Shown: one piece after another, positions 16,409 through 24,175 of the stretch | Numbering within the stretch: the stretch's first letter is position 1 | Layout: each line of letters opens with the position of its first letter | Assembly: GCA_002498385.1 (NCBI GenBank) | Contig: DAHH01000016.1 | Coordinates: 109,683-149,259, forward strand | Length of the DNA stretch: 39,577 bases | Source of the DNA: Methanobacterium sp. UBA410 | Lineage (GTDB): Archaea; Methanobacteriota; Methanobacteria; Methanobacteriales; Methanobacteriaceae | Reading direction: 5' to 3' | Translations under genes and position numbers: made by a program | The notes under the pieces: model-generated | What the model was told of the DNA's origin: nothing | Databases searched by the model: none | What the model saw: only the letters and a program-made list of their open reading frames with translations

Positions 16409-16454
16409 TATACATCATCGTACTATTTAAAACTTTAGAGTACATAAATGTACA
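16409..16454. promoter_or_regulatory. TrpY operator: four TGTACA-like TRP boxes
   Basis: Between the divergent trpE and trpY genes lie TATACA (16409-16414), CGTACT (16419-16424), AGTACA (16439-16444) and a perfect TGTACA (16449-16454). Their starts are 10, 20 and 10 bp apart, so all face the same side of the helix. The last two are within a perfect 10-bp direct repeat GTACATAAAT (16440-16449, 16450-16459). TGTACA is the published TRP-box consensus bound by TrpY in Methanothermobacter thermautotrophicus. The middle pair flanks the predicted trpE TATA box, so bound TrpY would block TBP. Confidence 0.75.
16425..16432 (-). promoter_or_regulatory. predicted trpE promoter TATA box
   Basis: On the minus strand this reads TTTTAAAT, between two TRP-like boxes. 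Transcription would start near 16403, giving a leader of about 110 nt before trpE. Confidence 0.4.
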
Positions 16455-16458
16455 TAAA

Positions 16459-16466
16459 TTTAAATA
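16459..16466 (+). promoter_or_regulatory. predicted trpY promoter TATA box
   Basis: TTTAAATA directly follows the perfect TRP box. A start near 16487 would leave about 45 nt of leader before the trpY ATG at 16532. This arrangement supports autoregulation. Confidence 0.45.
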
Positions 16467-16531
16467 GGTGTGGCAAACAAAGGGAAGTATGGGGAAATTA
16501 CATAAAAAATGATCAAACAGGTGAAATATTA

Positions 16532-17035
16532 ATGTGGGACCGAATAAAACATAAATTTGAAAAATATCCAGCCCGTATGGCTGTTGCACGAAAAATCGTT
16601 GAGCTTGGCCTTAGGGTTAGCGAAAAGGGCAAAATATACTGTGGAAACGTTGAAATAAGTGATGTTGCCCTTGCAAGATCCTCAGGAGTAGACAGGCGTA
16701 CAATAAAGGCAACTGTGGACGTCATACTTCACGACAAACAGCTTTCAGACATATTTCAAAACATCTATCCCGCAGGGGCTCTTCTCAAAAATATTGCACA
16801 GAATCTTGGATTCGGCGTTGTGGAAATAGAGGCACATGCAGGAAATCCAGGTATACTCGCAAAATCCACAGAGCTCATAGCCCAAGAAGATATAAGCATA
16901 CGTCAGGCACATGCAGGAGACCCTGAACTTGAGGAACATCCTCGCCTCACAATAATAACAGAAAAACAGGTAAAAGGAGAGTTGATAAACGAATTTTTAA
17001 AGATACCCGGTGTTAAAAGGGTTTCAATTTATTAA
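16532..17035 (+). CDS. trpY: TrpY, transcriptional regulator of the trp operon
   Basis: DNA-binding regulator, 167 aa. The N-terminal half contains a helix-turn-helix (VEISDVALARSSGVDRRTIKAT, split here as VEISDVALARSS then GVDRRTIKAT). The C-terminal half has an ACT-like fold (VVEIEAHAGNPGILAKSTELIA then RLTIITEKQVKG) that fits amino-acid sensing. It is divergent from trpE and shares the TRP-box region with it, exactly as in Methanothermobacter, where TrpY represses its own gene and, with tryptophan, the operon. The frame opens at 16448, but the ATG at 16532 has AGGTGA 7 nt upstream and lies downstream of the operator and TATA box, so I use it. Confidence 0.92.
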   Translation: MWDRIKHKFEKYPARMAVARKIVELGLRVSEKGKIYCGNVEISDVALARSSGVDRRTIKATVDVILHDKQLSDIFQNIYPAGALLKNIAQNLGFGVVEIEAHAGNPGILAKSTELIAQEDISIRQAHAGDPELEEHPRLTIITEKQVKGELINEFLKIPGVKRVSIY

Positions 17036-17050
17036 AATATGTTAAAATAT

Positions 17051-17088
17051 ATTAAATTTGATGAATAATATTAAATTTGATGAATAAT
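17051..17088. repeat. 19-bp tandem duplication downstream of trpY
   Basis: ATTAAATTTGATGAATAAT occurs twice, back to back (17051-17069 and 17070-17088), in the non-coding gap between the convergent trpY and hypC genes. Confidence 0.85.
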
Positions 17089-17263
17089 ATTAAAATTAAA
17101 AAAAGTATTAAAATTTAATTAAAACCTATTTATTTAAAAATTTGTTTTTAAAGAAGGTTTAAAATCTTAGAAAAATGTCTAAAAATTGTGTTCCTTCAAA
17201 AATAGATTAAATAACTTCAAACAACAATGAAATTGAGGTTAAAAAAAGAATTAATCCCCAAAA

Positions 17264-17512
17264 TCATTCCATTGATTTTTCTGCATCTTCTTCATCAAGG
17301 ATTTCTAAAAGCTCATCCCATGCTTCCAAGGATTCTTCAGCTTCTTTTTTTGTTAAAACCTCTATAGCATATCCTGAATGAACAAGAACGTACCTTCCAA
17401 TGTCCAAATCTCCAACCAAATCCAGTTTAGCCTGCTGTCTTACTCCACCGAAGTCAACGGTGGCAACGTTGTCTTTAATCTCAACGATCTGAGCTGGTGC
17501 TGCAATACACAT
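17264..17512 (-). CDS. hypC: HypC/HupF family hydrogenase maturation chaperone
   Basis: 82 aa. It begins with MCIAAPAQIV, where Cys2 is the catalytic/metal-binding residue of HypC, and has GYAIEVL corresponding to the family GFAI segment. HypC carries the Fe(CN)2CO unit, with HypD, to the large subunit of NiFe hydrogenases, which a hydrogenotrophic methanogen needs. The C terminus has an acidic tail (EILDEEDAEKSME). The ATG follows AAGGGGAGAT. It is a single gene here; hypD is not adjacent. Its upstream region contains repeated GTATAC motifs that may be a regulator site. Confidence 0.93.
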   Translation of the reverse strand: MCIAAPAQIVEIKDNVATVDFGGVRQQAKLDLVGDLDIGRYVLVHSGYAIEVLTKKEAEESLEAWDELLEILDEEDAEKSME

Positions 17513-17570
17513 TGTAATCTCCCCTTTAGATTAATTAAAGCCATTAACAAATTTTTAGCATTTATTAATT

Positions 17571-17618
17571 GGTATATACCTTCATATATTACCTTTGTAT
17601 ACTTGTTCTTGTATACTT
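17571..17618 (-). promoter_or_regulatory. candidate operator / promoter of hypC
   Basis: A perfect 10-bp palindrome GGTATATACC (17571-17580) lies about 60 nt upstream of the hypC ATG. Farther out are two identical TTGTATACTT motifs (17595-17604, 17609-17618), each holding a palindromic GTATAC, 14 bp apart. The palindrome could overlap the TATA box. Confidence 0.35.
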
Positions 17619-17714
17619 ATCCTATTTTGTACCCGAGTTTTCTCAGGTTTCAGCTAAGGGAAATAGATCTTAAATTTTAGACCTTTGGGTCCCCATATCT
17701 TACTTAAATCATCC

Positions 17715-17741
17715 GTACCCTTCCTCTAACTGTGAGGGTAC
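17715..17741. promoter_or_regulatory. inverted repeat upstream of the flavoprotein gene
   Basis: GTACCCT (17715-17721) and AGGGTAC (17735-17741) form a 7-bp perfect inverted repeat with a 13-nt spacer, about 85 nt before the ATG at 17825. It is GC-richer than its surroundings. It may be an operator or a hairpin. Confidence 0.35.
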
Positions 17742-17824
17742 TGCTCAAATGTATATTTTAATTAGTTTAGTTTAATAATTTTTAATATGTGTTTTTACCA
17801 TAAATATGTTCTGGAGAGGTAAAC

Positions 17825-19114
17825 ATGAAAATCGTAGTTATAGGTGGGGGACCCGGAGGAAGAACAGCTGCAATTGAAGCAGCAGAAATTGGAGAGGAAG
17901 TTACACTGATTGAAAATAACAAAATAGGGGGAAAATGTCTTAATGAAGCTTGTATGGTTGTATGCGGTTTTAACGATGTTGCCAAGTTTGTAAGGAATGC
18001 TGAAAATTTCAATGAACTTGGAATTACAGATTTAAAACCTGAAATAAATTTTAAAAATGTAACAGAGGGAATAAAAGGAACAACAGATAAAATAAGGCAT
18101 GTTTTAACGGATGAAACCCAGCAAGCTGGTGTGAAAATATTGATGGGAACTGCCAAGCTTCATGAAGGTTTCGTATCTGTGAATGGTAGAGACTACAATT
18201 ACGACAAGCTCATAATAGCCACAGGTTCGCGTGCACTTATTCCAAATGTTCTCGGCGCTGGAACTGCCAGAACCTATAAAAATGTGTTGAAAATCAGGGA
18301 AATCCCCGAAAAGATGATCATAATTGGGGGAGGGACTATATCAGCTGAATTTGCAGGTATATTCTCTGCAATGGGGTCAAAGGTTCATGTTCTTTGTAGA
18401 AGCAGGTTTTTAAAGATGCTTGATGATGACACCAGAAGTTATGTGGCTCAAAAACTTTTAAATGGTGTTGAAATCCATGAAAACATTGAAGTAACTGAAA
18501 TTCGCCCAGAAGGGGTGTCCACTGAAGATGGTAACATGGAGGGCATGGTTCTCCTTGCAACTGGAATGGTTCCAAACTCAGAGCTTGCAGCTCATCTGGT
18601 TGATACAGGTTCCAGGGGAGAGATCCTTGTGAATAAACGGATGGAGACAAGCCATGAAAATGTATATGCTGCAGGAGACGTTGTCGGCGGTATAATGAGC
18701 ACTCCCGTTTCAAGGATGGAAGGTGTTGTGGCTGCTCGAAACGCCTGTGGAATTTTTGCAGAAGCAGATTACAGATTCATACCCCATTCAATATCTCTGC
18801 AGTATGATGTTGGTTTTATAAGCTCAGAAAACCGTGAAGAAACTGAAGGTTACATACCAGGATCTGCAGGTCCCGGCGCATTCTGGAGCGTACTTAAAGG
18901 TGAAACAGGACTCACAAAAGCAATCGTTGACGTTAAAACCGGTGAAATAAAAGGATTATCATCAATATCACCATCTGCACGTACTAACATGGCATACATG
19001 TCCAAACTTCTCCGAGATGGCTGTAAGGCCCAGGACTTTGACAACTTCATGGAAGTTCACCCATCAACGGATGCTGTTTACAAATTAATGAGGTTCTTCT
19101 CAAAGTTTGGATGA
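17825..19114 (+). CDS. dihydrolipoamide-dehydrogenase-like NAD(P)/FAD oxidoreductase
   Basis: 429 aa flavoprotein of the disulfide reductase family. FAD motif VVIGGGPGGRTAA is at the N terminus. The redox-active cysteine pair is in GGKCLNEAC (CxxxxC, as in lipoamide dehydrogenase and mercuric reductase), and the NAD(P) motif is IIGGGTISAEFAGI. The second FAD segment reads VYAAGDVVGG. The C-terminal dimer domain keeps the catalytic His in HPSTDA, but the usual HPTxSE glutamate is not conserved. It is about 40 residues shorter than classical enzymes. No 2-oxoacid dehydrogenase genes are near, so the disulfide substrate is unknown; a thiol or coenzyme disulfide is possible. The ATG follows GAGAGGTAAAC. 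Confidence 0.85.
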   Translation: MKIVVIGGGPGGRTAAIEAAEIGEEVTLIENNKIGGKCLNEACMVVCGFNDVAKFVRNAENFNELGITDLKPEINFKNVTEGIKGTTDKIRHVLTDETQQAGVKILMGTAKLHEGFVSVNGRDYNYDKLIIATGSRALIPNVLGAGTARTYKNVLKIREIPEKMIIIGGGTISAEFAGIFSAMGSKVHVLCRSRFLKMLDDDTRSYVAQKLLNGVEIHENIEVTEIRPEGVSTEDGNMEGMVLLATGMVPNSELAAHLVDTGSRGEILVNKRMETSHENVYAAGDVVGGIMSTPVSRMEGVVAARNACGIFAEADYRFIPHSISLQYDVGFISSENREETEGYIPGSAGPGAFWSVLKGETGLTKAIVDVKTGEIKGLSSISPSARTNMAYMSKLLRDGCKAQDFDNFMEVHPSTDAVYKLMRFFSKFG

Positions 19115-19310
19115 ACTCAGAACATTCTAGAAAGAACGCAACAATCATATTACACTATAGAAATCCTTTACACTATAAAAATATCTTGAAAAAATTCTCA
19201 AAACTGGAAAAAAACATGTCAGACTGAAAAAATTTAAAGATTAAAAAGATATAAAAAAATTAAAAGATATAAAAAAAGTCAGAATATATGATGATAAAAA
19301 GGTCGAAACC

Positions 19311-19547
19311 TCAGTATCTTTGTCTTCCACGGAATTTAAAGAACCATAAGACTGCAACCACCAAGACAATTATTATCAGGATTTATAATTAGACTAAAGC
19401 CAATGATTCCGAGAAATACCATTCTTTCCCGAGAAATGCCATTCTTCCAAGAAATCCAAATCTCATAAGAAGTCCTAACCTGCCAATCTTTCCTATGCGC
19501 ATACCTCTGCCTAAACCCATCCTAAAAGCTGGTAAACCTATAATCAT
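19311..19547 (-). pseudogene. small basic membrane protein gene, disrupted
   Basis: An ATG at 19547 follows AGGTGGAC, 6 nt after the stop of the MurG-like gene. It encodes a Gly/Arg-rich N terminus (MIIGLPAFRMGLGRGMRIGK) and runs 52 codons to a TAA at 19389. Reading on in the same frame, past two stops, gives a strong transmembrane helix (ILIIIVLVVAVLWFF) and a basic end (KFRGRQRY) before TGA at 19311. In between, a 20-bp imperfect duplication (19406-19425 / 19426-19445) shifts the frame. Removing it plus one extra base restores a continuous ~70-residue membrane protein. So this is either a recently broken gene or a sequencing error. I do not recognise the family. If intact, it belongs to the cell-wall gene neighbourhood upstream. 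Confidence 0.6.
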
Positions 19548-19553
19548 GTCCAC

Positions 19554-20603
19554 CTATTCATGTTCCATTTGATCGTATATTATCCCTGCAATTTTATCCG
19601 ATGCTTTCAAAACCTCAGGGCCGTACTTAGAAGCATTGGCCTTCATTTCATTCATGTTTTTGAAGGCTTCCTTTATTACATCTTCTATACTATCCAATTC
19701 GCTTTCAAGAACTGCTCCATCAAAAACAGCCGCCAAGTTATGATAGCGACCATATTTAACCCCTAAAAGTGCTACGATAGGAAGTTTACATGCTATGGAT
19801 TCCTGTATCATCATTCCATCATCTGTAACCACTGCAATATCAACTAGCTTGTAGAGGTCGCGTATCCAGTTCACGTAACCCAGATAAATGACATTTTCAT
19901 AGTCAAAATACTTGAGGTACTTTTCTTCAAGGGGATCCCCTACCACAATTATGTTTGCATTTATTCCACTTTTACCAAGCTTTTCCGCTGCAAGTGCCAT
20001 TTTCTCAAAGAGGGTTGAGCCCGATGAAAGGAGCACAGTTGGAAGATTTTCATCGTAGTTTTCAGGCATTTTTTTAAGGGCCTTTTCTCTGTCCCCAATT
20101 ATAACATCGGGGTTTACAGGAGAATATGCTTTTTCTATGCTTTTATCATGGATTTCAATTTGGAAGAGGTTGGATTCTGGAAGGGCAACAGTTTTGGTTA
20201 TTTTTGTGCATACCTTTGCATCAGTTGGGGTTATAAGTATACCCACAGAGGGTAAGTGGGCCATTTTAGCAGCAAGACATCCTATAACCGCTCCTCCACC
20301 TATTACTCCAACCACAACGTCTGGATGGGTCCTTCTGCAGAGTTTTGCAGCTTCGATCACAGCCCTTGAAGTTCTGAATCCTGCCTTTATCAGGGTCTTC
20401 TTGGTGGCTGCGTGGCCTCCAGCCTGAGGTATGCTAATTTTATGCCATTTTAATCCTTTCTTTTTAAATAATAATCCAGGTGCACTGTGATCCAGTGCAA
20501 ACTCACATTCAACACCGCGCCTGGACAGTGCTTTTGCAATGTTGAGGGCTGTGACAGCATCTCCACCTATCCCCCTTCCTGTAACAGTAAATAAAGCTTT
20601 CAT
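19554..20603 (-). CDS. MurG-like (GT28 family) glycosyltransferase
   Basis: 349 aa, GT-B fold. It has an N-terminal glycine-rich acceptor loop (VTGRGIGGDAVTALNIAKAL) and a middle segment GVIGGGAVIGCLAAKMAHLP resembling the MurG GGG...P motif. The C-terminal donor-binding half is VLLSSGS, then DIAVVTDDGMMIQESIACKLPIVAL. MurG transfers GlcNAc to lipid I in bacteria. In Methanobacteriales, MurG-like and MraY-like proteins are candidates for pseudomurein lipid intermediates, and a MraY-like gene lies 357 nt upstream on the same strand. I infer the same role here; other glycosylation (N-glycans, exopolysaccharide) remains possible. AAGGTGATTGA precedes the ATG. Confidence 0.78.
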   Translation of the reverse strand: MKALFTVTGRGIGGDAVTALNIAKALSRRGVECEFALDHSAPGLLFKKKGLKWHKISIPQAGGHAATKKTLIKAGFRTSRAVIEAAKLCRRTHPDVVVGVIGGGAVIGCLAAKMAHLPSVGILITPTDAKVCTKITKTVALPESNLFQIEIHDKSIEKAYSPVNPDVIIGDREKALKKMPENYDENLPTVLLSSGSTLFEKMALAAEKLGKSGINANIIVVGDPLEEKYLKYFDYENVIYLGYVNWIRDLYKLVDIAVVTDDGMMIQESIACKLPIVALLGVKYGRYHNLAAVFDGAVLESELDSIEDVIKEAFKNMNEMKANASKYGPEVLKASDKIAGIIYDQMEHE

Positions 20604-20960
20604 TCAATCACCTTTAGTTGAAATAAAATTTAATCTTTAATTAAAAAAATTCAATCAGCAGTTTTAACATCCATATGTTTAACTATCCTTTATTTTCAGA
20701 TCTAAAAATAAGATTTGAGTTAAGCTGTATAATTTTTTTATGTCAATGTATATTAAATCTTCTTCAACAAAATATTTCTAAGTGCATATCCCTGATTAAT
20801 CAATTTAGTTGATTTTATGGGACTTTAATTACTATGAAAACCTATTTAGCTCCCTTTAGTCAAGGATTTGATTTAATGTTTAAGACCTTTTTGAGGAGTT
20901 ATTTAATTTAGTATCTTACAAATCTATTAGATCCTTCCATAAATAGTTGTTTATTCAATT
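20604..20960. other. 357-bp intergenic region, AT-rich
   Basis: I see no gene, hairpin or repeat worth naming between the MraY-like and MurG-like genes. The length makes an own promoter for the MurG-like gene likely. Confidence 0.4.
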
Positions 20961-21887
20961 TTAACTTTCATTTGAGACATAGGGATTGAAAACAAGCCTT
21001 CTAAAACCTAGATACTTGTAAAATCTGTTTTTTATTGTTATCTGGCGTTTTCCAAGAATGAATTTGCGTGCAAGATCTCCAAGGCCTCCTCCTGTCAGAA
21101 CGTCCATAAAATAATCTCCAAAGCATGGATCCTGAATCTCCAGGTTTTTCTGCAGGAATTTTTCCAGGTTTTTGCGTCTTATGAAGGCTATTAAACACGT
21201 GGTGATGAGGAACATGACCAGCACCCATATGAAAACTTCAAAGGCTCCTGCACCCCATCCAGAAGCGTTTGAGAGAACACTTGCCAGAACTGCGTACAGA
21301 ATACCCAATGCAACCCCAAATGAATGATTTCCAACTTCTCCCATCATTATTTTACCATTGTAGTCAAGGGGTGCGTATCCAAGACATGCTACCAGAATTA
21401 TTAACGCTGGAACGTAGAGCGAAGATGTCAATGAAAACATGGCTGTAACAACCAGCATCGTCATTATGATAACCGTTGAGCATGCTGAACCCGGTTGCAT
21501 GTCTGAGATGTTCATAGGCTGTATCATGAGGGCTATGAGCACTGCCACGGCTCCAAAGTTGTAGTAAAATCCAACAACCATTACAAGGAGCATGCCTATT
21601 CCCCTTGAAAGCTGTCCAACTTCAACAGACAGACCTTTAACCCTTTTTCTCCCAACCAGGTCATCTATAAATGCAGATATTCCAATTATTCCAATTAAAT
21701 ACTGATAAGGTGGCTGTAAAAATAGTATCAACACTATAAACGGTGCTAAACCCACTGCACGGGGTGTTCCTTCCCTTACAGCTGTGTAAAGGTTCCCCCC
21801 AACCTTAGCGAACTTTGTGAATCCCCTGTAAAAGAGCCATGTCAAAACGGCCGATAATAAAAACGCTGCTAAAACTTCCAGATACAT
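20961..21887 (-). CDS. MraY-like phospho-sugar transferase (GT4 membrane family), probable pseudomurein enzyme
   Basis: 308 aa with about nine to ten membrane segments. Family features seen: SAFIDDLVGRKRVKGLS, corresponding to the MraY DDxxG...KG cytoplasmic loop; MNISDMQPGSACS, corresponding to the NxxD loop; and a later loop LDYNGKIMMGEVGNHSFG, resembling the MraY nucleotide site. MraY moves a phospho-sugar(-peptide) from UDP to a polyprenyl phosphate, the first membrane step of wall synthesis. Methanobacteriales carry such homologues for pseudomurein, and the MurG-like gene downstream supports that reading. Acceptor and donor cannot be read from sequence. AAAAAGGTG precedes the ATG; an 11-bp repeat array sits in its upstream region. 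Confidence 0.8.
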   Translation of the reverse strand: MYLEVLAAFLLSAVLTWLFYRGFTKFAKVGGNLYTAVREGTPRAVGLAPFIVLILFLQPPYQYLIGIIGISAFIDDLVGRKRVKGLSVEVGQLSRGIGMLLVMVVGFYYNFGAVAVLIALMIQPMNISDMQPGSACSTVIIMTMLVVTAMFSLTSSLYVPALIILVACLGYAPLDYNGKIMMGEVGNHSFGVALGILYAVLASVLSNASGWGAGAFEVFIWVLVMFLITTCLIAFIRRKNLEKFLQKNLEIQDPCFGDYFMDVLTGGGLGDLARKFILGKRQITIKNRFYKYLGFRRLVFNPYVSNES

Positions 21888-21950
21888 GAAAACACCTTTT
21901 TTATGAATCGTTGAAAATTGTTGTTAAAAATCTTATTCGATCTTAATCTG

Positions 21951-22026
21951 TTGTTTATCCTTTGTTTATCCTTTGTTTATCCTTTGTTTATCCTTTGTTT
22001 ATCCTTTGTTTATCCTTTGTTTATCC
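21951..22026. repeat. 11-bp tandem repeat, about seven copies
   Basis: TTTGTTTATCC is repeated head to tail: one 10/11 copy at 21951-21960, then six perfect copies at 21961-22026. It lies between pelA and the MraY-like gene, about 65-140 nt upstream of the latter's start. On the coding strand the unit reads GGATAAACAAA. The period is close to one helical turn. Perfect identity suggests recent expansion. Confidence 0.95.
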
Positions 22027-22117
22027 TTCAACTTTATTTATTCATTGTGAAAATATTTTAAATTGAACATGAACTGAAAATTCAAGTACTTCAACAAATT
22101 CAACTAAAGTAAATCCC

Positions 22118-23179
22118 TTACCCCATGCTATACCTTAAAAGGGCTGCAATTCCTCCAAGGGCTTCAAGTTGTTTTCCACCATCGTGTTCACTGCTTATTA
22201 TCATGACTTTGCCACCCATGTTCTCAACCGTGTCCATGATCTTCTCTGTATCCCGCTGTCGGACCAGTTTATCTATAACGAGTAGTTTTTCAACTGCCCC
22301 TGCGTTTGATGCATTTTTAACCTGGGATTTTCCGTAGGTCACGAGCTTTGATGACCTGCCAATTTCCTCTAAAACTTCATTTACAAGCCTCATCTCATGG
22401 GCTATTCTACCTTCTGTGGCCATCTTTTCCAGTATCCCTTTTTTGAGAACTTCACTTATTCCAGCTCTTCCTCCCGCACCAGTACTCTCAACAACTGCTA
22501 TTTTGGCCTGATCTGGATATCTGTCCTTTAAAAAATCGTAGAAATCTCCCTTCCAGAACCCTGGCCCTGCTATTATGATGCTCTGTATACCCTTAAAGTT
22601 TTCGATAGTGGTTGCAACATCATCAAAAAACTCGTTCATCACTTTTTTCCGGTTTTTCTGGATTATCCTTTTCCCGGACACGCTGCCTGTGATTGGGCCG
22701 TAGTACTCAATTCCGTACTGCCTCAAAATTCCAAGATCAGCCACATCATCTTCAATGGCAACAACAATGGCTGATGGCTTTTTAGACGCTTTTATGGCTT
22801 CTTTAAGTCTTTTGATGCTCCATCTGGACCATCTTTCCTTGGTTATTTTTATCGAGTAGTTCAGCTTAAGATCTAGGGTGTGGTGGGAGCCCAGAGGTAC
22901 AAGATCTTCGGGTCCGTGCTCTATAATACCTGTTGCCCTTAACTTTCCACTGTACTTATGAAAGCTCATATTTTCAACCCTTATTCCAAGAAAAAACGTT
23001 TTTTTAATTCCTCGATCACTTCTTAAACGTTCTCCAGTTGAATCCTGTATCCTTCGGGTGGTTTTTGAGGATACCAGATCTCCAGGTTCTATTATGTGTG
23101 ATAAATGCCAGAGATCGTCCAGAGTTTCTGGTACAACCTCAATGATTCCCCTTTTATTATCCTGATAAACAATGCGCAT
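22118..23179 (-). CDS. pelA: pelota (archaeal Dom34), ribosome rescue factor
   Basis: 353 aa. Pelota rescues stalled ribosomes with aEF1A and ABCE1. The N-terminal Sm-like domain starts MRIVYQDNKRGIIEVVPE. The central eRF1-like domain has VVAIEDDVADLGIL and IIAGPGFWKGDFYDFL. The C-terminal L7Ae-like domain ends with ISSEHDGGKQLEALGGIAALLRY. It lacks the GGQ motif of release factors, as expected. The frame begins at a TTG (23191), but the ATG at 23179 is the normal family start and has GGTG 6 nt before it. Confidence 0.96.
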   Translation of the reverse strand: MRIVYQDNKRGIIEVVPETLDDLWHLSHIIEPGDLVSSKTTRRIQDSTGERLRSDRGIKKTFFLGIRVENMSFHKYSGKLRATGIIEHGPEDLVPLGSHHTLDLKLNYSIKITKERWSRWSIKRLKEAIKASKKPSAIVVAIEDDVADLGILRQYGIEYYGPITGSVSGKRIIQKNRKKVMNEFFDDVATTIENFKGIQSIIIAGPGFWKGDFYDFLKDRYPDQAKIAVVESTGAGGRAGISEVLKKGILEKMATEGRIAHEMRLVNEVLEEIGRSSKLVTYGKSQVKNASNAGAVEKLLVIDKLVRQRDTEKIMDTVENMGGKVMIISSEHDGGKQLEALGGIAALLRYSMG

Positions 23180-23191
23180 TTTTAGCACCAA

Positions 23192-23661
23192 AAACGTTTT
23201 TAAAATTAATGCAGTTGATAACGTTTACGCAGCAACCGCCACAGATCATTTCTTTTACTTTCCTTGATCTATCATTTCTCATGGTGAAGATTAAAATTTT
23301 TTGAATTAAATTTTTTTTTGAATTAAAATTTTATTTTTTAAAGGATGAATCTCCAGTTTTATCTTAAAATCTTATTTTTTCCTTAAAAATTCTCTTTTTC
23401 CGGTTAAGCTTAATTTTTAATATTGTGTTCCATGATTATTTAATGATTGGATGAACATTATGATTAATTGGATGAATATTGGAAATTAATATTAAAATAT
23501 TAATATTTTAAATTGAGTTTTTGAATCTATTTTAGTTTAATCAATTGATACATCCTTAAAATTTTAATCTACTGGATTTTTATCAGAATTCAAAGTGGAT
23601 TAAACCCCATGAAATAATAAATTTTATATAAAAGTTATTACAAAATGGGTGTGGTGATAGT
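23192..23661. other. 470-bp AT-rich intergenic region
   Basis: Divergent gap between pelA and the small unknown gene. It is rich in A/T runs, and GATTGGATGAACATTATGATTAATTGGATGAATATT contains the GATTGGATGAA / AATTGGATGAA pair near 23447-23480. A self-complementary TTAATATT / AATATTAA cluster lies near 23487-23510. No coding potential is seen. Confidence 0.4.
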
Positions 23662-23982
23662 ATGAACGAAGATCTGGAAAATGCAATAAAAGAAACATTG
23701 AAAGATGCAAAACCCTGGCAAAAAGTTCCAACAAATGTGGAAGGAGTATTTCTGGTCAAAACACCCTCCTCCAAAAAACCTGAAACCATACTAATTGAGA
23801 TCAACCCGACAGACGACCTGGGAAACCCAATAAAAAGGAGGGGGATATTCCTGAAAAAGAGCTCCGAACTTGAAAAATTTCTGGAGGTGATGCAGAACAA
23901 TAAAGTAAAGGATCTTCTAAAGGTTCTGGAAAAAATAAGTGGTTCCGGCAGTTCCAAAAGTATAGAACCAATTAAAATTTAG
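23662..23982 (+). CDS. conserved-looking small protein of unknown function
   Basis: 106 aa, soluble, highly charged. I do not recognise a family. The N terminus is helical (MNEDLENAIKETLKDA), the middle looks like a beta sheet (GVFLVKTPS then ETILIEINPTDDLGNP), and a basic RRGIFLKKSSELEKFLEVM helix is followed by a Ser/Lys tail. Coding is supported by a GGTGAT site 4 nt before the ATG and by a codon pattern like that of its neighbours. It stands alone upstream of tyrA (193 nt gap). Confidence 0.7.
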   Translation: MNEDLENAIKETLKDAKPWQKVPTNVEGVFLVKTPSSKKPETILIEINPTDDLGNPIKRRGIFLKKSSELEKFLEVMQNNKVKDLLKVLEKISGSGSSKSIEPIKI

Positions 23983-24175
23983 TAAAAACACCCATTAAAT
24001 ATTTGTTAGATATTTAAAGGATAAAACCTTTAGAAAGCCTTCAAAGAACCAGAGTTCCTCCTTTTTTTCAATCCCTATTCCTTTATACATTGGCAAGCAT
24101 ACAATAGATACTGTAGATCAAATGATAGAGATCTGATGTTGAACTGCTTATAAAAAAGGAGAGGGAAGTTTTTCT

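Noticed and set aside
21951..22026. Possible CRISPR array
   Set aside because: The unit is 11 bp with no spacers and no cas genes nearby. It is a simple tandem repeat.
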